Part shown: piece by piece, positions 34,049-42,284 of the stretch
How the letters are laid out: every line of letters starts with the position of its first letter
Position numbering within the stretch: position 1 is the first letter of the stretch
Origin: Methylococcaceae bacterium
Lineage (GTDB): Bacteria > Pseudomonadota > Gammaproteobacteria > Methylococcales > Methylomonadaceae
Direction of reading: 5' to 3'
Assembly: GCA_030693065.1 (NCBI GenBank)
Contig: JAUYBL010000014.1
Span: 1 to 64,000 of the forward strand
Length of the DNA stretch: 64,000 nucleotides
Made by a program: the position numbers and the translations under genes
The notes under the pieces: model-generated
What the model saw: only the letters and a program-made list of their open reading frames with translations
What the model was told of the DNA's origin: nothing
The model's database searches: none

Positions 34049-35299
34049 ATGAAAAAACTATCGCTTAACCTTCAGATATTTATCTGCGCCGCTACTGGCA
34101 TTGCCATTGGTCTTTGGCTGCAAACAACCCCGTTAGACTCCGAACTACGGCAAAATAGCTTATATCTATTCGGTTTAATAGGTACGTTGTTTGTCGATTT
34201 ACTTAAGATGGTGCTAGTGCCGCTGGTGTTTACCTCAATAGCGGTAGGTGTCGCCAATTTGAGCGCGCATCAACAAATCCATCGCGTCTGGCTGACGACC
34301 CTAGGCTTTTTTATGGTCTCTATGGCTATCGCCATCATACTTGGGCTGACCGCCGCTAATATTTTCGAACCCGGCAAAAATCTAAACTTGGCGTTATTCC
34401 ATGATGCCATGCAAAGCTTCGATGCTAAGCAAATGACGCCAAGCGAGTTTTTCCAAAAGTTTCTGCACGGCCTGTTTGTAAATCCATTTAGCGCTTTGGC
34501 GGATGGCAATATCATTGCGATTGTGATTTTTGCATTATTTATCGGCATTGCGTTGGTAGCCGGCGGTGATCGTTATCGCAACATTCTGGTATTGCTTAAA
34601 GAATGGCTGGAGCTCATCTTACGCATGGTTGGCTGGGTGATGCGCATTGCACCACTGGGAATTCTAGCGTTATTGGCAAAGCTGACTGCTACCCAAGACG
34701 CTGCATTGATCGGTGTGCTGGCCAAATTTATTGGCTTAGTTATCGGCATTACCTTATTGCATGGTGTCGTGTTATTGCCGTTAATTCTGTATCTGGTAAC
34801 CAGATTGTCGCCACTGTTTTTTTGGCGAGGAGCAAGAGAAGCCCTAATCACCGCGTTTGCTACCAGTTCCAGTTCCGCCACCTTGCCGGTGTCCTTAAGA
34901 TGCGCAGAACAACATTTGCATGTAAAACCAGAAATTGCCGGTTTTGTAATACCTCTCGGAGCCACTATGAACATGGATGGCACAGCACTTTATGAAGCAA
35001 CCGCAGCATTATTCATTGCAAACCTAGCGGGAATAGATTTAACGCTGACTCAGCAACTGGTCATTTTTGCCACCACCATGGTTGCAGCCATGGGCGCACC
35101 CGGCATTCCAAGTGCTGGTATGGTGACGATGATAATGGTCTTGCAATCGGTGGGTTTACCCGCTGAAGCAATTGCAATATTGTTGCCTATCGATCGCCTG
35201 CTAGATACCGTGCGCACAGCAGTTAATGTCGAAGGCGATTTAATCGGCAGCTTAGTGGTCAATAAACTGATTAAAGCTGACCACCAAGCTAAAACATAA
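34049..35299 (+). CDS. Dicarboxylate/amino acid:cation symporter (SDF family)
   Basis: 416 residues with about eight transmembrane helices and two re-entrant loops. Family motifs are TAFATSSSSATLPVSLRCAE (serine-rich HP1 loop), PLGATMNMDGTALYEATAAL (unwound TM7 NMDGT) and the HP2 loop AAMGAPGIPSAGMVTM. The later IDRLLDTVRTAVNVEGD (TM8 with substrate- and Na-binding D-R-T-N) is also present. Such proteins take up glutamate, aspartate or C4-dicarboxylates with H+ or Na+. The exact substrate cannot be told. The gene ends two bases before the stop of the convergent sulfatase gene. Confidence 0.94.
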   Translation: MKKLSLNLQIFICAATGIAIGLWLQTTPLDSELRQNSLYLFGLIGTLFVDLLKMVLVPLVFTSIAVGVANLSAHQQIHRVWLTTLGFFMVSMAIAIILGLTAANIFEPGKNLNLALFHDAMQSFDAKQMTPSEFFQKFLHGLFVNPFSALADGNIIAIVIFALFIGIALVAGGDRYRNILVLLKEWLELILRMVGWVMRIAPLGILALLAKLTATQDAALIGVLAKFIGLVIGITLLHGVVLLPLILYLVTRLSPLFFWRGAREALITAFATSSSSATLPVSLRCAEQHLHVKPEIAGFVIPLGATMNMDGTALYEATAALFIANLAGIDLTLTQQLVIFATTMVAAMGAPGIPSAGMVTMIMVLQSVGLPAEAIAILLPIDRLLDTVRTAVNVEGDLIGSLVVNKLIKADHQAKT

Positions 35300-35301
35300 A
35301 A

Positions 35302-37245
35302 CTATTGCTGATAACGACTCAAGCGATGCGTCCAAATGTAATCAGCTGACTGATAATAGGCCATGGTTTCCAGTACCAGCTGGCGTTCCGCCTCAGGATC
35401 CAACTGTCGATGCGACCCTAACGGAAATGGGTCATCGACCACATCAACCCGTTGTTGCGGCGACAGATAAGCTAACTTGGTGCCTTTAAATAAACCCAGT
35501 TTTTGATAATTACTCACCAGTGCCCTGCCCTCGGCTTTGGACATTTTAAAAATATCCTTGCCGTAAAACTGGCTTTCGTAAGACAAATTCAACACGCCTA
35601 AAATGGTCGGCGCCACATCAATCTGGCTGGAAAGCGTATCGTTTGCCACTGCGGCAACATGCTTCGGGGCATAAATGAATAGGGGTATATGATACTTATC
35701 TACCGGCAGTTCGGTTTTACGGGCGCTGCCTGCGCAATGATCCGCAACTAATACGAATACCGTATCGTCAAACCAGGGTTTGCTTTTTGCAGCTTTAATA
35801 AATTCCTGAATCGCAAAATCCGTGTATTTAACGGCACCATTTCTGCCTTTACCTGAAGGAATATCGATCTTGCCTTCCGGATAAGTGTACGGACGGTGAT
35901 TACTGGTGGTCATGATCTGGAAGAAAAACGGCTTATTGTTTTGATGGTCGGCGTCAGCTTCTTTTAAGGTCCGGTTAAAAATAACGTCATCTGAAACGCC
36001 CCAAGCATTGGCAAAAGTAGCCTCATCACTGGTTAAATCGGTTTGATCGACAATGCGATAACCGTTCTCCGAATAAAACGAATTCATGTTGTCGAAATAA
36101 CCGCGACCGCCATACAAAAACGCCGTGTCATAGCCTTTTTGTTGCAGCACCCGGCCCAAACTGAATAACTTGCCGTTATCCGGCCGTTTAACAATAGATT
36201 GTCCGGGTGTCGGTGGAATAGACAAGGTTAAGGCCTCAAGTCCGCGAATAGTGCGGGTGCCCGTCGCAAAGAAATTAGTAAACAACGCGCCTTGCTTAAA
36301 CCATTCATCCATAAACGGCGTGATATTGTCACGACCGCCAAACGTCGTTAAATACTCCGCGCTCAAGCTTTCGACAGTAATTAAAATAACATTCAGACGT
36401 TTTTCTGCGCCTGCCGGTTTAATGCTTCGTTTAATGTCATACAAATCAGCACTGGGATTGGCTGCGGTATCGATCCCCACTTCCTTCCTGACGATTTGCG
36501 TCAACTCGCGATCATCCCCCAACTTATAAAAATGACGGTAGTCCAACTCATTATTCCTGAAGGCCGAGAAAAATTGGTATGGACCGTTAGCCGCCAGTTC
36601 ATTCAAATAAGTATTCGTTGAAAACTGATACCACGACGACTCAACCACAAAAAAGCTCAGCACCGGCAACAGCAACAGCAAGCCGCTAATTTTCAATCGG
36701 GTTTTAAAGGGTTCAAATGCATGGTATGTGCGCATCAGTGTTTTTCTTACCAACAAAAAACACAACACCGTCACCAGCAAAATCCCGGAAAGCAACCAGC
36801 CTAAGGGATAAGATTCAATAATATTGTTGACGACCTCATTCGTGTAAATCAGGTAATCGACGGCAATAAAATTAAACCTGACGCCAAATTCATCCCAAAA
36901 TGTCCATTCCGACACCTCAACGAAAAACAGCAAATATAAAAAGATAATAAAGCCGACGGTTGAAAATAATTTATGCGCTTTGCTGTGGAATATACGATTA
37001 GGAAGTATCAACAAATACAACGTAAATGGAATGAGCAAATAACTAAAAAAAGCCGCGTCGTGAATAATGCCTAGTACAAAAGCGATCAGTATCTTATGAA
37101 ATGGCGAATCTATATCAACAATTTGCTTCAGTAATAAAACCACTCTAAGCAGTGCAAAACTGACCAGGTTGATGAGTAAAAACAGCAAGACAATAGTAAA
37201 TCGTGAGGCGGAAAATAATTTATTCCACTTGGTTTTAAACGTCAT
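35302..37245 (-). CDS. LTA-synthase-like membrane sulfatase/phosphoglycerol transferase
   Basis: 647 residues. The N-terminus has five or so hydrophobic helices (FTIVLLFLLINLVSFALLRV and others). The outer C-terminal domain is of the alkaline phosphatase superfamily, with metal-binding and nucleophile motif VILITVESLSAEYLTTFGG, then FTNFFATGTRTIRGLEAL, FFFQIMTTSNHRPY and FVLVADHCAGS. In Gram-negatives such enzymes transfer phosphoglycerol or phosphoethanolamine to periplasmic glucans or other envelope glycans. It is alone in its transcription unit and convergent with the symporter. The donor and acceptor are not known. Confidence 0.85.
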   Translation of the reverse strand: MTFKTKWNKLFSASRFTIVLLFLLINLVSFALLRVVLLLKQIVDIDSPFHKILIAFVLGIIHDAAFFSYLLIPFTLYLLILPNRIFHSKAHKLFSTVGFIIFLYLLFFVEVSEWTFWDEFGVRFNFIAVDYLIYTNEVVNNIIESYPLGWLLSGILLVTVLCFLLVRKTLMRTYHAFEPFKTRLKISGLLLLLPVLSFFVVESSWYQFSTNTYLNELAANGPYQFFSAFRNNELDYRHFYKLGDDRELTQIVRKEVGIDTAANPSADLYDIKRSIKPAGAEKRLNVILITVESLSAEYLTTFGGRDNITPFMDEWFKQGALFTNFFATGTRTIRGLEALTLSIPPTPGQSIVKRPDNGKLFSLGRVLQQKGYDTAFLYGGRGYFDNMNSFYSENGYRIVDQTDLTSDEATFANAWGVSDDVIFNRTLKEADADHQNNKPFFFQIMTTSNHRPYTYPEGKIDIPSGKGRNGAVKYTDFAIQEFIKAAKSKPWFDDTVFVLVADHCAGSARKTELPVDKYHIPLFIYAPKHVAAVANDTLSSQIDVAPTILGVLNLSYESQFYGKDIFKMSKAEGRALVSNYQKLGLFKGTKLAYLSPQQRVDVVDDPFPLGSHRQLDPEAERQLVLETMAYYQSADYIWTHRLSRYQQ

Positions 37246-37425
37246 TAAAAAAATTCCTGGAGTGGGAGTGGACTGCCAATGCCTTCTTACGATTATCCGC
37301 CCTACGTTTTATAGGAGATATTTTGCTAGAACTGCTTGGTGTTGAAATAAATAATGAATCTGGGGATATTGTATAAGATTTTGTAAGCGGTCGCCTTTTG
37401 GCACCGCTAAATAGCTAGCAAAACC

Positions 37426-37962
37426 TTAATTATTCAGAGTCTTGCGCTTTAAGAAGTTAAAAATATCAACTTCAATCAGACCAAAAGCAACAATCCACAA
37501 TGCTGCATCATAACCGTCTAACCAAGCGCCTTGCCAAAGCCATATTACAGCCATCACGACTAAGCCAATGAAGGTTGCAACGGTCAACAGCCAAAAAAAT
37601 TGCCCATGCCGCATTACCAAACCGGGTTTATGCACCTCCAATTCCAGCATTGCGATTAATCCGAACCACAACAGAGAGTTAACAACATCCAGCCATTCGC
37701 TGTCCTGCAGATAGCTGACAAATACCAGCGCGATCAAAGCAATCAAGCCATAACGAATGGCTTGCATTATGGTCTCAGCAATCGGCAGATTATTACTGTT
37801 GGTTTCCAATTCATACATCACCAACAAAATCAGCCAGGCAAGCGCATCGACAGTGCTGGTCAAGGTATCCACAAAGGCATAGATAACGGTGTTAAGCATT
37901 AACAGCACCAATATGGCCAGCTTGAATTTGGGATACTGAAGGGCGGCAAATGGATTATGCAT
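37426..37962 (-). CDS. Membrane protein with three internal repeats
   Basis: 178 residues, unrecognised. Three similar units can be read: 'DALAWLILLVMYELE', 'VNSLLWFGLIAMLELE' and 'YDAALWIVAFGLIEVDIF'. Each has an aspartate or asparagine start, a tryptophan and hydrophobic helix, and an acidic end. There are about five to six hydrophobic segments overall, so it is an integral membrane protein. It is divergent from the gene at 38130, with about 170 bases between starts. Function unknown. Confidence 0.6.
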   Translation of the reverse strand: MHNPFAALQYPKFKLAILVLLMLNTVIYAFVDTLTSTVDALAWLILLVMYELETNSNNLPIAETIMQAIRYGLIALIALVFVSYLQDSEWLDVVNSLLWFGLIAMLELEVHKPGLVMRHGQFFWLLTVATFIGLVVMAVIWLWQGAWLDGYDAALWIVAFGLIEVDIFNFLKRKTLNN

Positions 37963-38129
37963 GGCTAAATTACGATGACGTCTGAAATAAAATTCTACAG
38001 AAAGGCTAAAGCGAATGCTTGGTCCAGGAATATGCTTAAATGCCTAATCAGTTTGGATTTAGTGTCGAGTCGTTTAGACCGATTCCTTCCCGTCTTGATA
38101 ATAATCATCTTTCACCCACAGGAATTGTT

Positions 38130-38717
38130 ATGGCGACCAAACTCGAAACTCTGCTGGACAAATTAAAAGCGCTGGAAAGCGAAATGGTAGAGGAATTACA
38201 AAAACAAGAGGAAGAATTTTCTTATGAAATCCACAAACGACGCGTCGATTTTGAAGAAAATGTCATTATTCGGCATAGGAAATTCGCAAAACAATTGTTG
38301 AACTATCTACATGATGCGCACATAAAACACATCCTCAGCGCGCCCTTTATCTGGGCTTGTATTATTCCAGTGTTATTGGTGGATCTAACAGTCAGCTTAT
38401 ATCAATGGGTCTGCTTTCCAATTTACGGCATCCCCAAAGTTAAACGACAAAATTACATTGTCTTTGACAGACAATACCTCCACTACCTAAACATCATAGA
38501 AAAAATCAACTGCGCCTACTGCAGTTACTTCAATGGCCTAGTTGGCTATTTACAGGAAATAGGCGCCCGCACCGAACAATTCTGGTGCCCCATAAAACAC
38601 GCCAGACGCATCAAAACCTTACATAGCCGCTATCAGAAATTCATCAACTACGGCGACGCCGAAAAATACCGAGCTCAAATTGAAACAATTAGGCGGGATT
38701 TTAGAGATTTGAAATAA
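38130..38717 (+). CDS. Conserved-looking hypothetical with coiled coil and one membrane segment
   Basis: 195 residues. The ATG at 38130 is chosen because CACAGGAATT precedes it; an upstream in-frame start would add 30 residues of poor quality. The N-terminus (about 1-60) is charged and helical: KLETLLDKLKALESEMVEEL and onward, likely a coiled coil. Residues about 65-100 contain a hydrophobic segment (FIWACIIPVLLVDLTVSLYQ). The C-terminal part is basic and rich in tyrosine, with cysteines in INCAYCSYF and FWCPIKHARR that could bind a metal. Function not recognised. Confidence 0.6.
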   Translation: MATKLETLLDKLKALESEMVEELQKQEEEFSYEIHKRRVDFEENVIIRHRKFAKQLLNYLHDAHIKHILSAPFIWACIIPVLLVDLTVSLYQWVCFPIYGIPKVKRQNYIVFDRQYLHYLNIIEKINCAYCSYFNGLVGYLQEIGARTEQFWCPIKHARRIKTLHSRYQKFINYGDAEKYRAQIETIRRDFRDLK

Positions 38718-38820
38718 AGAGCCAAAACTGAGTTAACCACCTGATTACAAGCGCGTATTTGTTGATCGTCAATTTTCAAATTGTGGTAGATATACAGACA
38801 CTTTTTAATTACTTCTTGGC

Positions 38821-39525
38821 ATGATTAAAATGAAAACGCGAACCAAAACCGATTGGAGTGTACGCGACTGTTGGGTTGCTAGCTTCGACATTCTCGGTTT
38901 CAAGAACTTAGTGAATGTCGATGGGATATCATTTGACGCTCAACTCGTGCAAGCAGACTACGAGCAAACACTGACTCATTTGGAGCAATCCTCTGAACCA
39001 TACAGCCCTGAAGATCTCTCGTACTTCTGGCTGTCTGATACCTTTGTCATCTTTACCAATGACGCTCAAGGTAGGTCATATAGTTTGATTCAGCAGGCTG
39101 CGAAACGGTTCATCACAAACTGTTTTTACTCAAGCATCCCAATACGCGGAGCTATATCTGTTGGCTCGCTTATAACAAGCGATGACAATCGCTCTGTAAT
39201 GGGTAAGGCATTCATTGACGCATTCGTTACGGGTGAAGATCAAGATTGGCTGGGACTTCTATTGACGGCACAAGCTATAGCCAAAGCGCGAAGTCTGGGT
39301 CTGGAGCCTAGCAGACATGATTTCGTAGCCTCCCCCACTATTCCAATGCGAAAGTGCAACGCAAACGATGTCATGGCTTATAGGTTTCAAAACGGTTCTG
39401 CAAGCTTTAGATCCCCACTTATTCCGCTTCTTGAGAGCATGATGCAGCGGGCTGGTGCAACCCACGAGCACAAATATCAGCGGACGGTGGATTTCATCAA
39501 TGCTCACTATCGTCAATCACAATAA
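38821..39525 (+). CDS. Class III nucleotidyl-cyclase-like protein
   Basis: 234 residues, not firmly recognised, with a pattern like class III nucleotidyl cyclases. DILGF (D23-F27) matches the metal-binding motif at the first strand. The usual GD of the second metal site is replaced by S72-D73 in WLSDTFVIF. IPIRGAISVG (106-115) matches the strand before the catalytic helix, and VMGKAFIDAF (127-136) matches the G-x-x-V-N-x-A helix. Length and lack of membrane segments suggest a soluble single-domain enzyme. It is followed 52 bases later by a 167-residue gene. It might make a cyclic nucleotide or be a degenerate member that binds one. Related folds occur in Pycsar defence; that link is speculation. 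Confidence 0.5.
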   Translation: MIKMKTRTKTDWSVRDCWVASFDILGFKNLVNVDGISFDAQLVQADYEQTLTHLEQSSEPYSPEDLSYFWLSDTFVIFTNDAQGRSYSLIQQAAKRFITNCFYSSIPIRGAISVGSLITSDDNRSVMGKAFIDAFVTGEDQDWLGLLLTAQAIAKARSLGLEPSRHDFVASPTIPMRKCNANDVMAYRFQNGSASFRSPLIPLLESMMQRAGATHEHKYQRTVDFINAHYRQSQ

Positions 39526-39577
39526 CGGCTAACATCAACGATAGACGGCTCAATTTTTTGCTACGGAGAAACCACCG

Positions 39578-40081
39578 ATGAATCTATTGTTTTGGAAAAA
39601 GAAGGAAAAACAATCTCTGGACACGCTTTGCTGGAATCTTATGTTTAGAGCCACTGATCCTGATAGGTGCTGGGATATGGCATCAATGTTCAGAAAGACA
39701 AGCATCCCCGGGAATGTTCTCACCTGCGAAACATCTTTTCTTATGGGGAGTATTGTCAGGGATATAATTCGCGCAACTGTTCCGGCCGAGCTGCAACGGC
39801 AAGCTCTTATGTCTGCGGAAGCTGCCTATTTCAAGTCATTCGATGATGAGTCAGAAAATGAGTTGCCACAAGAAATGGCAGACGTATATGGAAAAATTCG
39901 ACTAGGTAACGTCGCCAGGACGGCATTATCGGAATATGGAGAACAAAACGATAATTTATTACTAACGTCATCAATATTCATCCATCGCATCAATGGCGAC
40001 CCAAGAATGAAACACGAGGTCATACCAATTTTCAAGGACCGTCAGATCACACTTAGAAATGCCTTTGCTAAGCTAGCTTGA
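39578..40081 (+). CDS. Hypothetical protein following the cyclase-like gene
   Basis: 167 residues, unrecognised. There is a short basic N-terminus (NLLFWKKKEKQSL) and then mixed helical sequence. No signal peptide, membrane segment or catalytic motif is seen. Cysteines are few. It starts 52 bases after the cyclase-like gene in the same direction, preceded by GGAGAAACC, so the two may be co-transcribed. It could be a partner, effector or unrelated. It ends just before a dense repeat block and the RAYT transposase. Confidence 0.45.
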   Translation: MNLLFWKKKEKQSLDTLCWNLMFRATDPDRCWDMASMFRKTSIPGNVLTCETSFLMGSIVRDIIRATVPAELQRQALMSAEAAYFKSFDDESENELPQEMADVYGKIRLGNVARTALSEYGEQNDNLLLTSSIFIHRINGDPRMKHEVIPIFKDRQITLRNAFAKLA

Positions 40082-40198
40082 AACACGTTAACCGGTGGGT
40101 TATGCACTTATTACTTGAATTCACGAATTATTATAAATCTTGTACGATGGAATATTCCCGTATGCCGCGCCGAGCACCGGAATTTTCGGCGGGATTTG

Positions 40199-40343
40199 CC
40201 CGTTAGGGGTGCGGCAGGGATGCCGCACGTTGCCAGAGGGGCAGGAAGCAAGCGGCATCCGGGGCGCCTTTTCTTTGGGTACTTTCTTTTGGCGAAGCAA
40301 AAGAAAGTACCTCGCCTTCGGGGGCGAGACCCCGATTAAAATA
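40199..40343. repeat. Composite repeat block with three strong hairpins
   Basis: Three perfect hairpins follow one another: GTGCGGC/GCCGCAC (40209-40228), a 14-base stem GGTACTTTCTTTTG/CAAAAGAAAGTACC with a 6-base loop (40278-40311), and CTCGCC/GGCGAG (about 40312-40327). The block CTTTCTTTTGGCGAAGCAAA is of a type seen repeatedly in proteobacterial genomes, so this is likely a dispersed intergenic repeat and not a simple terminator. Confidence 0.65.
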
Positions 40344-40400
40344 ACCACACATAAACATCTTAAAACCAATAGGTAAAACAACATGTCTACAGCACAATAG

Positions 40401-40425
40401 GATGGGCTGAGGCACGAAGCCCATC
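40401..40425. repeat. REP palindrome, left of the RAYT gene
   Basis: GATGGGCT-N9-AGCCCATC is a perfect 8-base dyad. An inverted copy lies on the other side of the transposase gene at 41027-41051, with the same arms and a similar loop. It ends five bases before the stop of the RAYT gene. Confidence 0.8.
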
Positions 40426-40430
40426 TTAAG

Positions 40431-41009
40431 TCATTCCCCCGCATCAAAATTAAATTCATTGCCACCTCCCCAATCAAGCGGATAAATGCCAAGCTTCTCA
40501 TAACGATGAAAACTTGAATGCGGCCAATCTGCTACCTGTTTTACCCACCCATGTTTTACCGGGTTCCAATGGATGTAGTCGATGTGTTGGTTGAAATCCC
40601 GTTCGTCGGTTATTAAATGCGCCCAAAATCGGCGTTGCCAAATTCCTCGCTCTCTTTTGCTAATTCGACTTGCTGAAAGGTGTTCGCCTTTATCGATGCT
40701 ACGGGAAAAATACGCTTTAAGTAGATTCCAGCGGGTTGAATAATCGCAGTCACCTGACGGCAGCGTCCAAATACTCGGCAACTGCTCCATGCGTTGCTCT
40801 ACCTCCTGCATCCCTGCAGTCGAATGTAAATGCTCAGGAAGCACAACCGCGGCATTAATATCAAAAGGGCGTCGTTGTTTTACATAGCCAAAAGCCTGCC
40901 GCAGTTGCTCAATATTATCGATTAGCAAGGTATTGTTATTGCGCTCGGCAAGGTTGACTGTGAAAAACCAGGTGGCTCCTGGGGTGTAAATGCGTCGGTA
41001 GTTGGTCAT
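40431..41009 (-). CDS. REP-associated tyrosine transposase (RAYT) with an in-frame insertion
   Basis: 192 residues of the Y1/HUH family (IS200-like TnpA_REP). It contains the HUH motif H60-L-H62 after INAAVVLPE, the RAYT-typical IWTLPSGDCDYSTRWNLLK, the basic RGIWQRRFWAHLITDERDF stretch and the catalytic tyrosine Y145 in HIDYIHWNPVKHG. In relatives the sequence runs HLHCIWTLP, but here residues 63-79 (STAGMQEVEQRMEQLPS) are inserted between the HUH motif and IWTLP. The 51 bases responsible look repeat-derived. The insertion may disable the enzyme. Flanking inverted REPs mark it as a REPtron. The gene is on the minus strand between unrelated operons. Confidence 0.88.
   Translation of the reverse strand: MTNYRRIYTPGATWFFTVNLAERNNNTLLIDNIEQLRQAFGYVKQRRPFDINAAVVLPEHLHSTAGMQEVEQRMEQLPSIWTLPSGDCDYSTRWNLLKAYFSRSIDKGEHLSASRISKRERGIWQRRFWAHLITDERDFNQHIDYIHWNPVKHGWVKQVADWPHSSFHRYEKLGIYPLDWGGGNEFNFDAGE
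40773..40823. repeat. 51-bp insertion in the RAYT gene
   Basis: These bases encode the 17 extra residues that separate the HUH motif from IWTLP. On the coding strand they include CTGCAGGGATGCAGGAGG and GCATGGAGCAGTTGCC, a palindrome-containing sequence (CTGCAGGGATGCAG) of repeat-like appearance. The length is a multiple of three. Confidence 0.55.
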
Positions 41010-41026
41010 TTTGTTTAATTAGGTTT

Positions 41027-41051
41027 GATGGGCTTCCTTCGTCAGCCCATC
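41027..41051. repeat. REP palindrome, right of the RAYT gene
   Basis: GATGGGCT-N9-AGCCCATC, the inverted partner of the palindrome at 40401-40425: read on the minus strand it begins GATGGGCTGA and ends GAAGCCCATC, as does the left copy. It lies 18 bases upstream of the transposase start. Confidence 0.8.
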
Positions 41052-41078
41052 CTATAAATTACTGTCAAACCACATTCG

Positions 41079-42284
41079 CTACTCGTGCCGCAACGCCTCA
41101 ATCGGATCCAGCCGGGCTGCTTTGCGGGCAGGGAAATAGCCGAACACCACGCCTACCGTCGCTGAAAACAAAAAGGCGATAATCACGATGCCGCCTTGGA
41201 ACACGAACGGCACTTGCAACACGCCGGACAGCACCACCGCTGTAGCGAGTGCCAGCACGATGCCGATCAAGCCGCCGAACGAGGACAACACCACAGCCTC
41301 TACCAGAAACTGCAATAAGACTTCGCGCTCTAAGGCGCCGATGGCAAGACGGATGCCTATTTCACGAGTTCGCTCGGTGACTGAAACCAGCATAATATTC
41401 ATGATACCGATGCCGCCGACCAACAAGCTGACCGCACCGACTGCACTGAGTAAACCGGTCATGGTTTGGGTCGTGGTGGATAACATTTTGGCGATTTCTT
41501 TCATGTCCAACACATTAAAATTATCGTCTTCATTAACGGCAAGATGGCGGCGAGTCCGCATGAGTCGGGTAATGTCTTGCTTAACGCGTTCAGTATCCAC
41601 ACCATCCTTCACCGACACCTTAATCATATTAACGTCCTGGTTACCGGCAATGCGGCGTTGGTAAGTGCGTAGCGGCACCACAATAATGTCGTCCTGATCG
41701 GAACCCATCGTCGATTGGCCTTTGGATTTCAGCAGACCGATTACCTCGCAGGATAATTTTTGCAGCCGGATGCGATTGTTCAATGGACTTTGAGAGCCAA
41801 ACAACTTTGTCGCCACCGTCTGCCCGATTATGCACACCGCCGCGCCGACGCGGGCTTCACTGGCATTGAATATCCGACCTTCGCCGATCTGCTGGTTACT
41901 CACCGGAAAAAACTCTTCGGTACTGCCGGTCACGTTGGTCGACCAGTTTTCGTTGGCGTAAATAGCAGTTGTCGCACCCGATGCCACCGGTGCGACGGCT
42001 GCCAGTTCCGGCACATCTCGGGCGAGCGCTTCGGCATCGGCCACTTTAAATGCTTCCGCACCCGACATCTGACCCGGCCCGATGCGTTTGCCGACGCTGA
42101 TCATCAACAAGTTACTACCTAGACTGGCGATTTGCTGGGTCACCTGTTGCGTAGCGCCACCACCCAAGGTAACTAAGGTAATCACCGCAGCTACCCCGAT
42201 AATAATGCCGAGCATGGTTAAAATTGAGCGCATGACATTACGCCGCAATTCTCTTAATGCCAGCAGTAATGCGTTGCCTAACAT
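41079..42284 (-). CDS. MacB-type ABC transporter permease
   Basis: 401 residues. The N-terminus has a helix and the conserved start RELRRNVMRSILTMLGIIIGVAAVITLV. A large periplasmic MacB_PCD domain (about 60-260) follows. Three further helices include ILMVSVTERTREIGIRLAIGA, which carries the family signature, and the C-terminus is FGYFPARKAARLDPIEALRHE. Such half-transporters drive tripartite mechanotransmission export of peptides, siderophores or antibiotics across both membranes. The start overlaps the stop of the ATPase gene upstream, and all four genes 45763 to 41079 form one operon. Here ATPase and permease are separate proteins, as in PvdT-like and LolDE-like splits, whereas E. coli MacB is fused. 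Confidence 0.92.
   Translation of the reverse strand: MLGNALLLALRELRRNVMRSILTMLGIIIGVAAVITLVTLGGGATQQVTQQIASLGSNLLMISVGKRIGPGQMSGAEAFKVADAEALARDVPELAAVAPVASGATTAIYANENWSTNVTGSTEEFFPVSNQQIGEGRIFNASEARVGAAVCIIGQTVATKLFGSQSPLNNRIRLQKLSCEVIGLLKSKGQSTMGSDQDDIIVVPLRTYQRRIAGNQDVNMIKVSVKDGVDTERVKQDITRLMRTRRHLAVNEDDNFNVLDMKEIAKMLSTTTQTMTGLLSAVGAVSLLVGGIGIMNIMLVSVTERTREIGIRLAIGALEREVLLQFLVEAVVLSSFGGLIGIVLALATAVVLSGVLQVPFVFQGGIVIIAFLFSATVGVVFGYFPARKAARLDPIEALRHE

Larger units (their letters stand above)
40082..40430. other. Repeat-filled gap between the unknown gene and the RAYT
   Basis: This 349-base gap contains no gene. It is made up of the composite repeat block at 40199-40343, a short AT-rich spacer and the left REP palindrome at 40401-40425. 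Confidence 0.7.
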
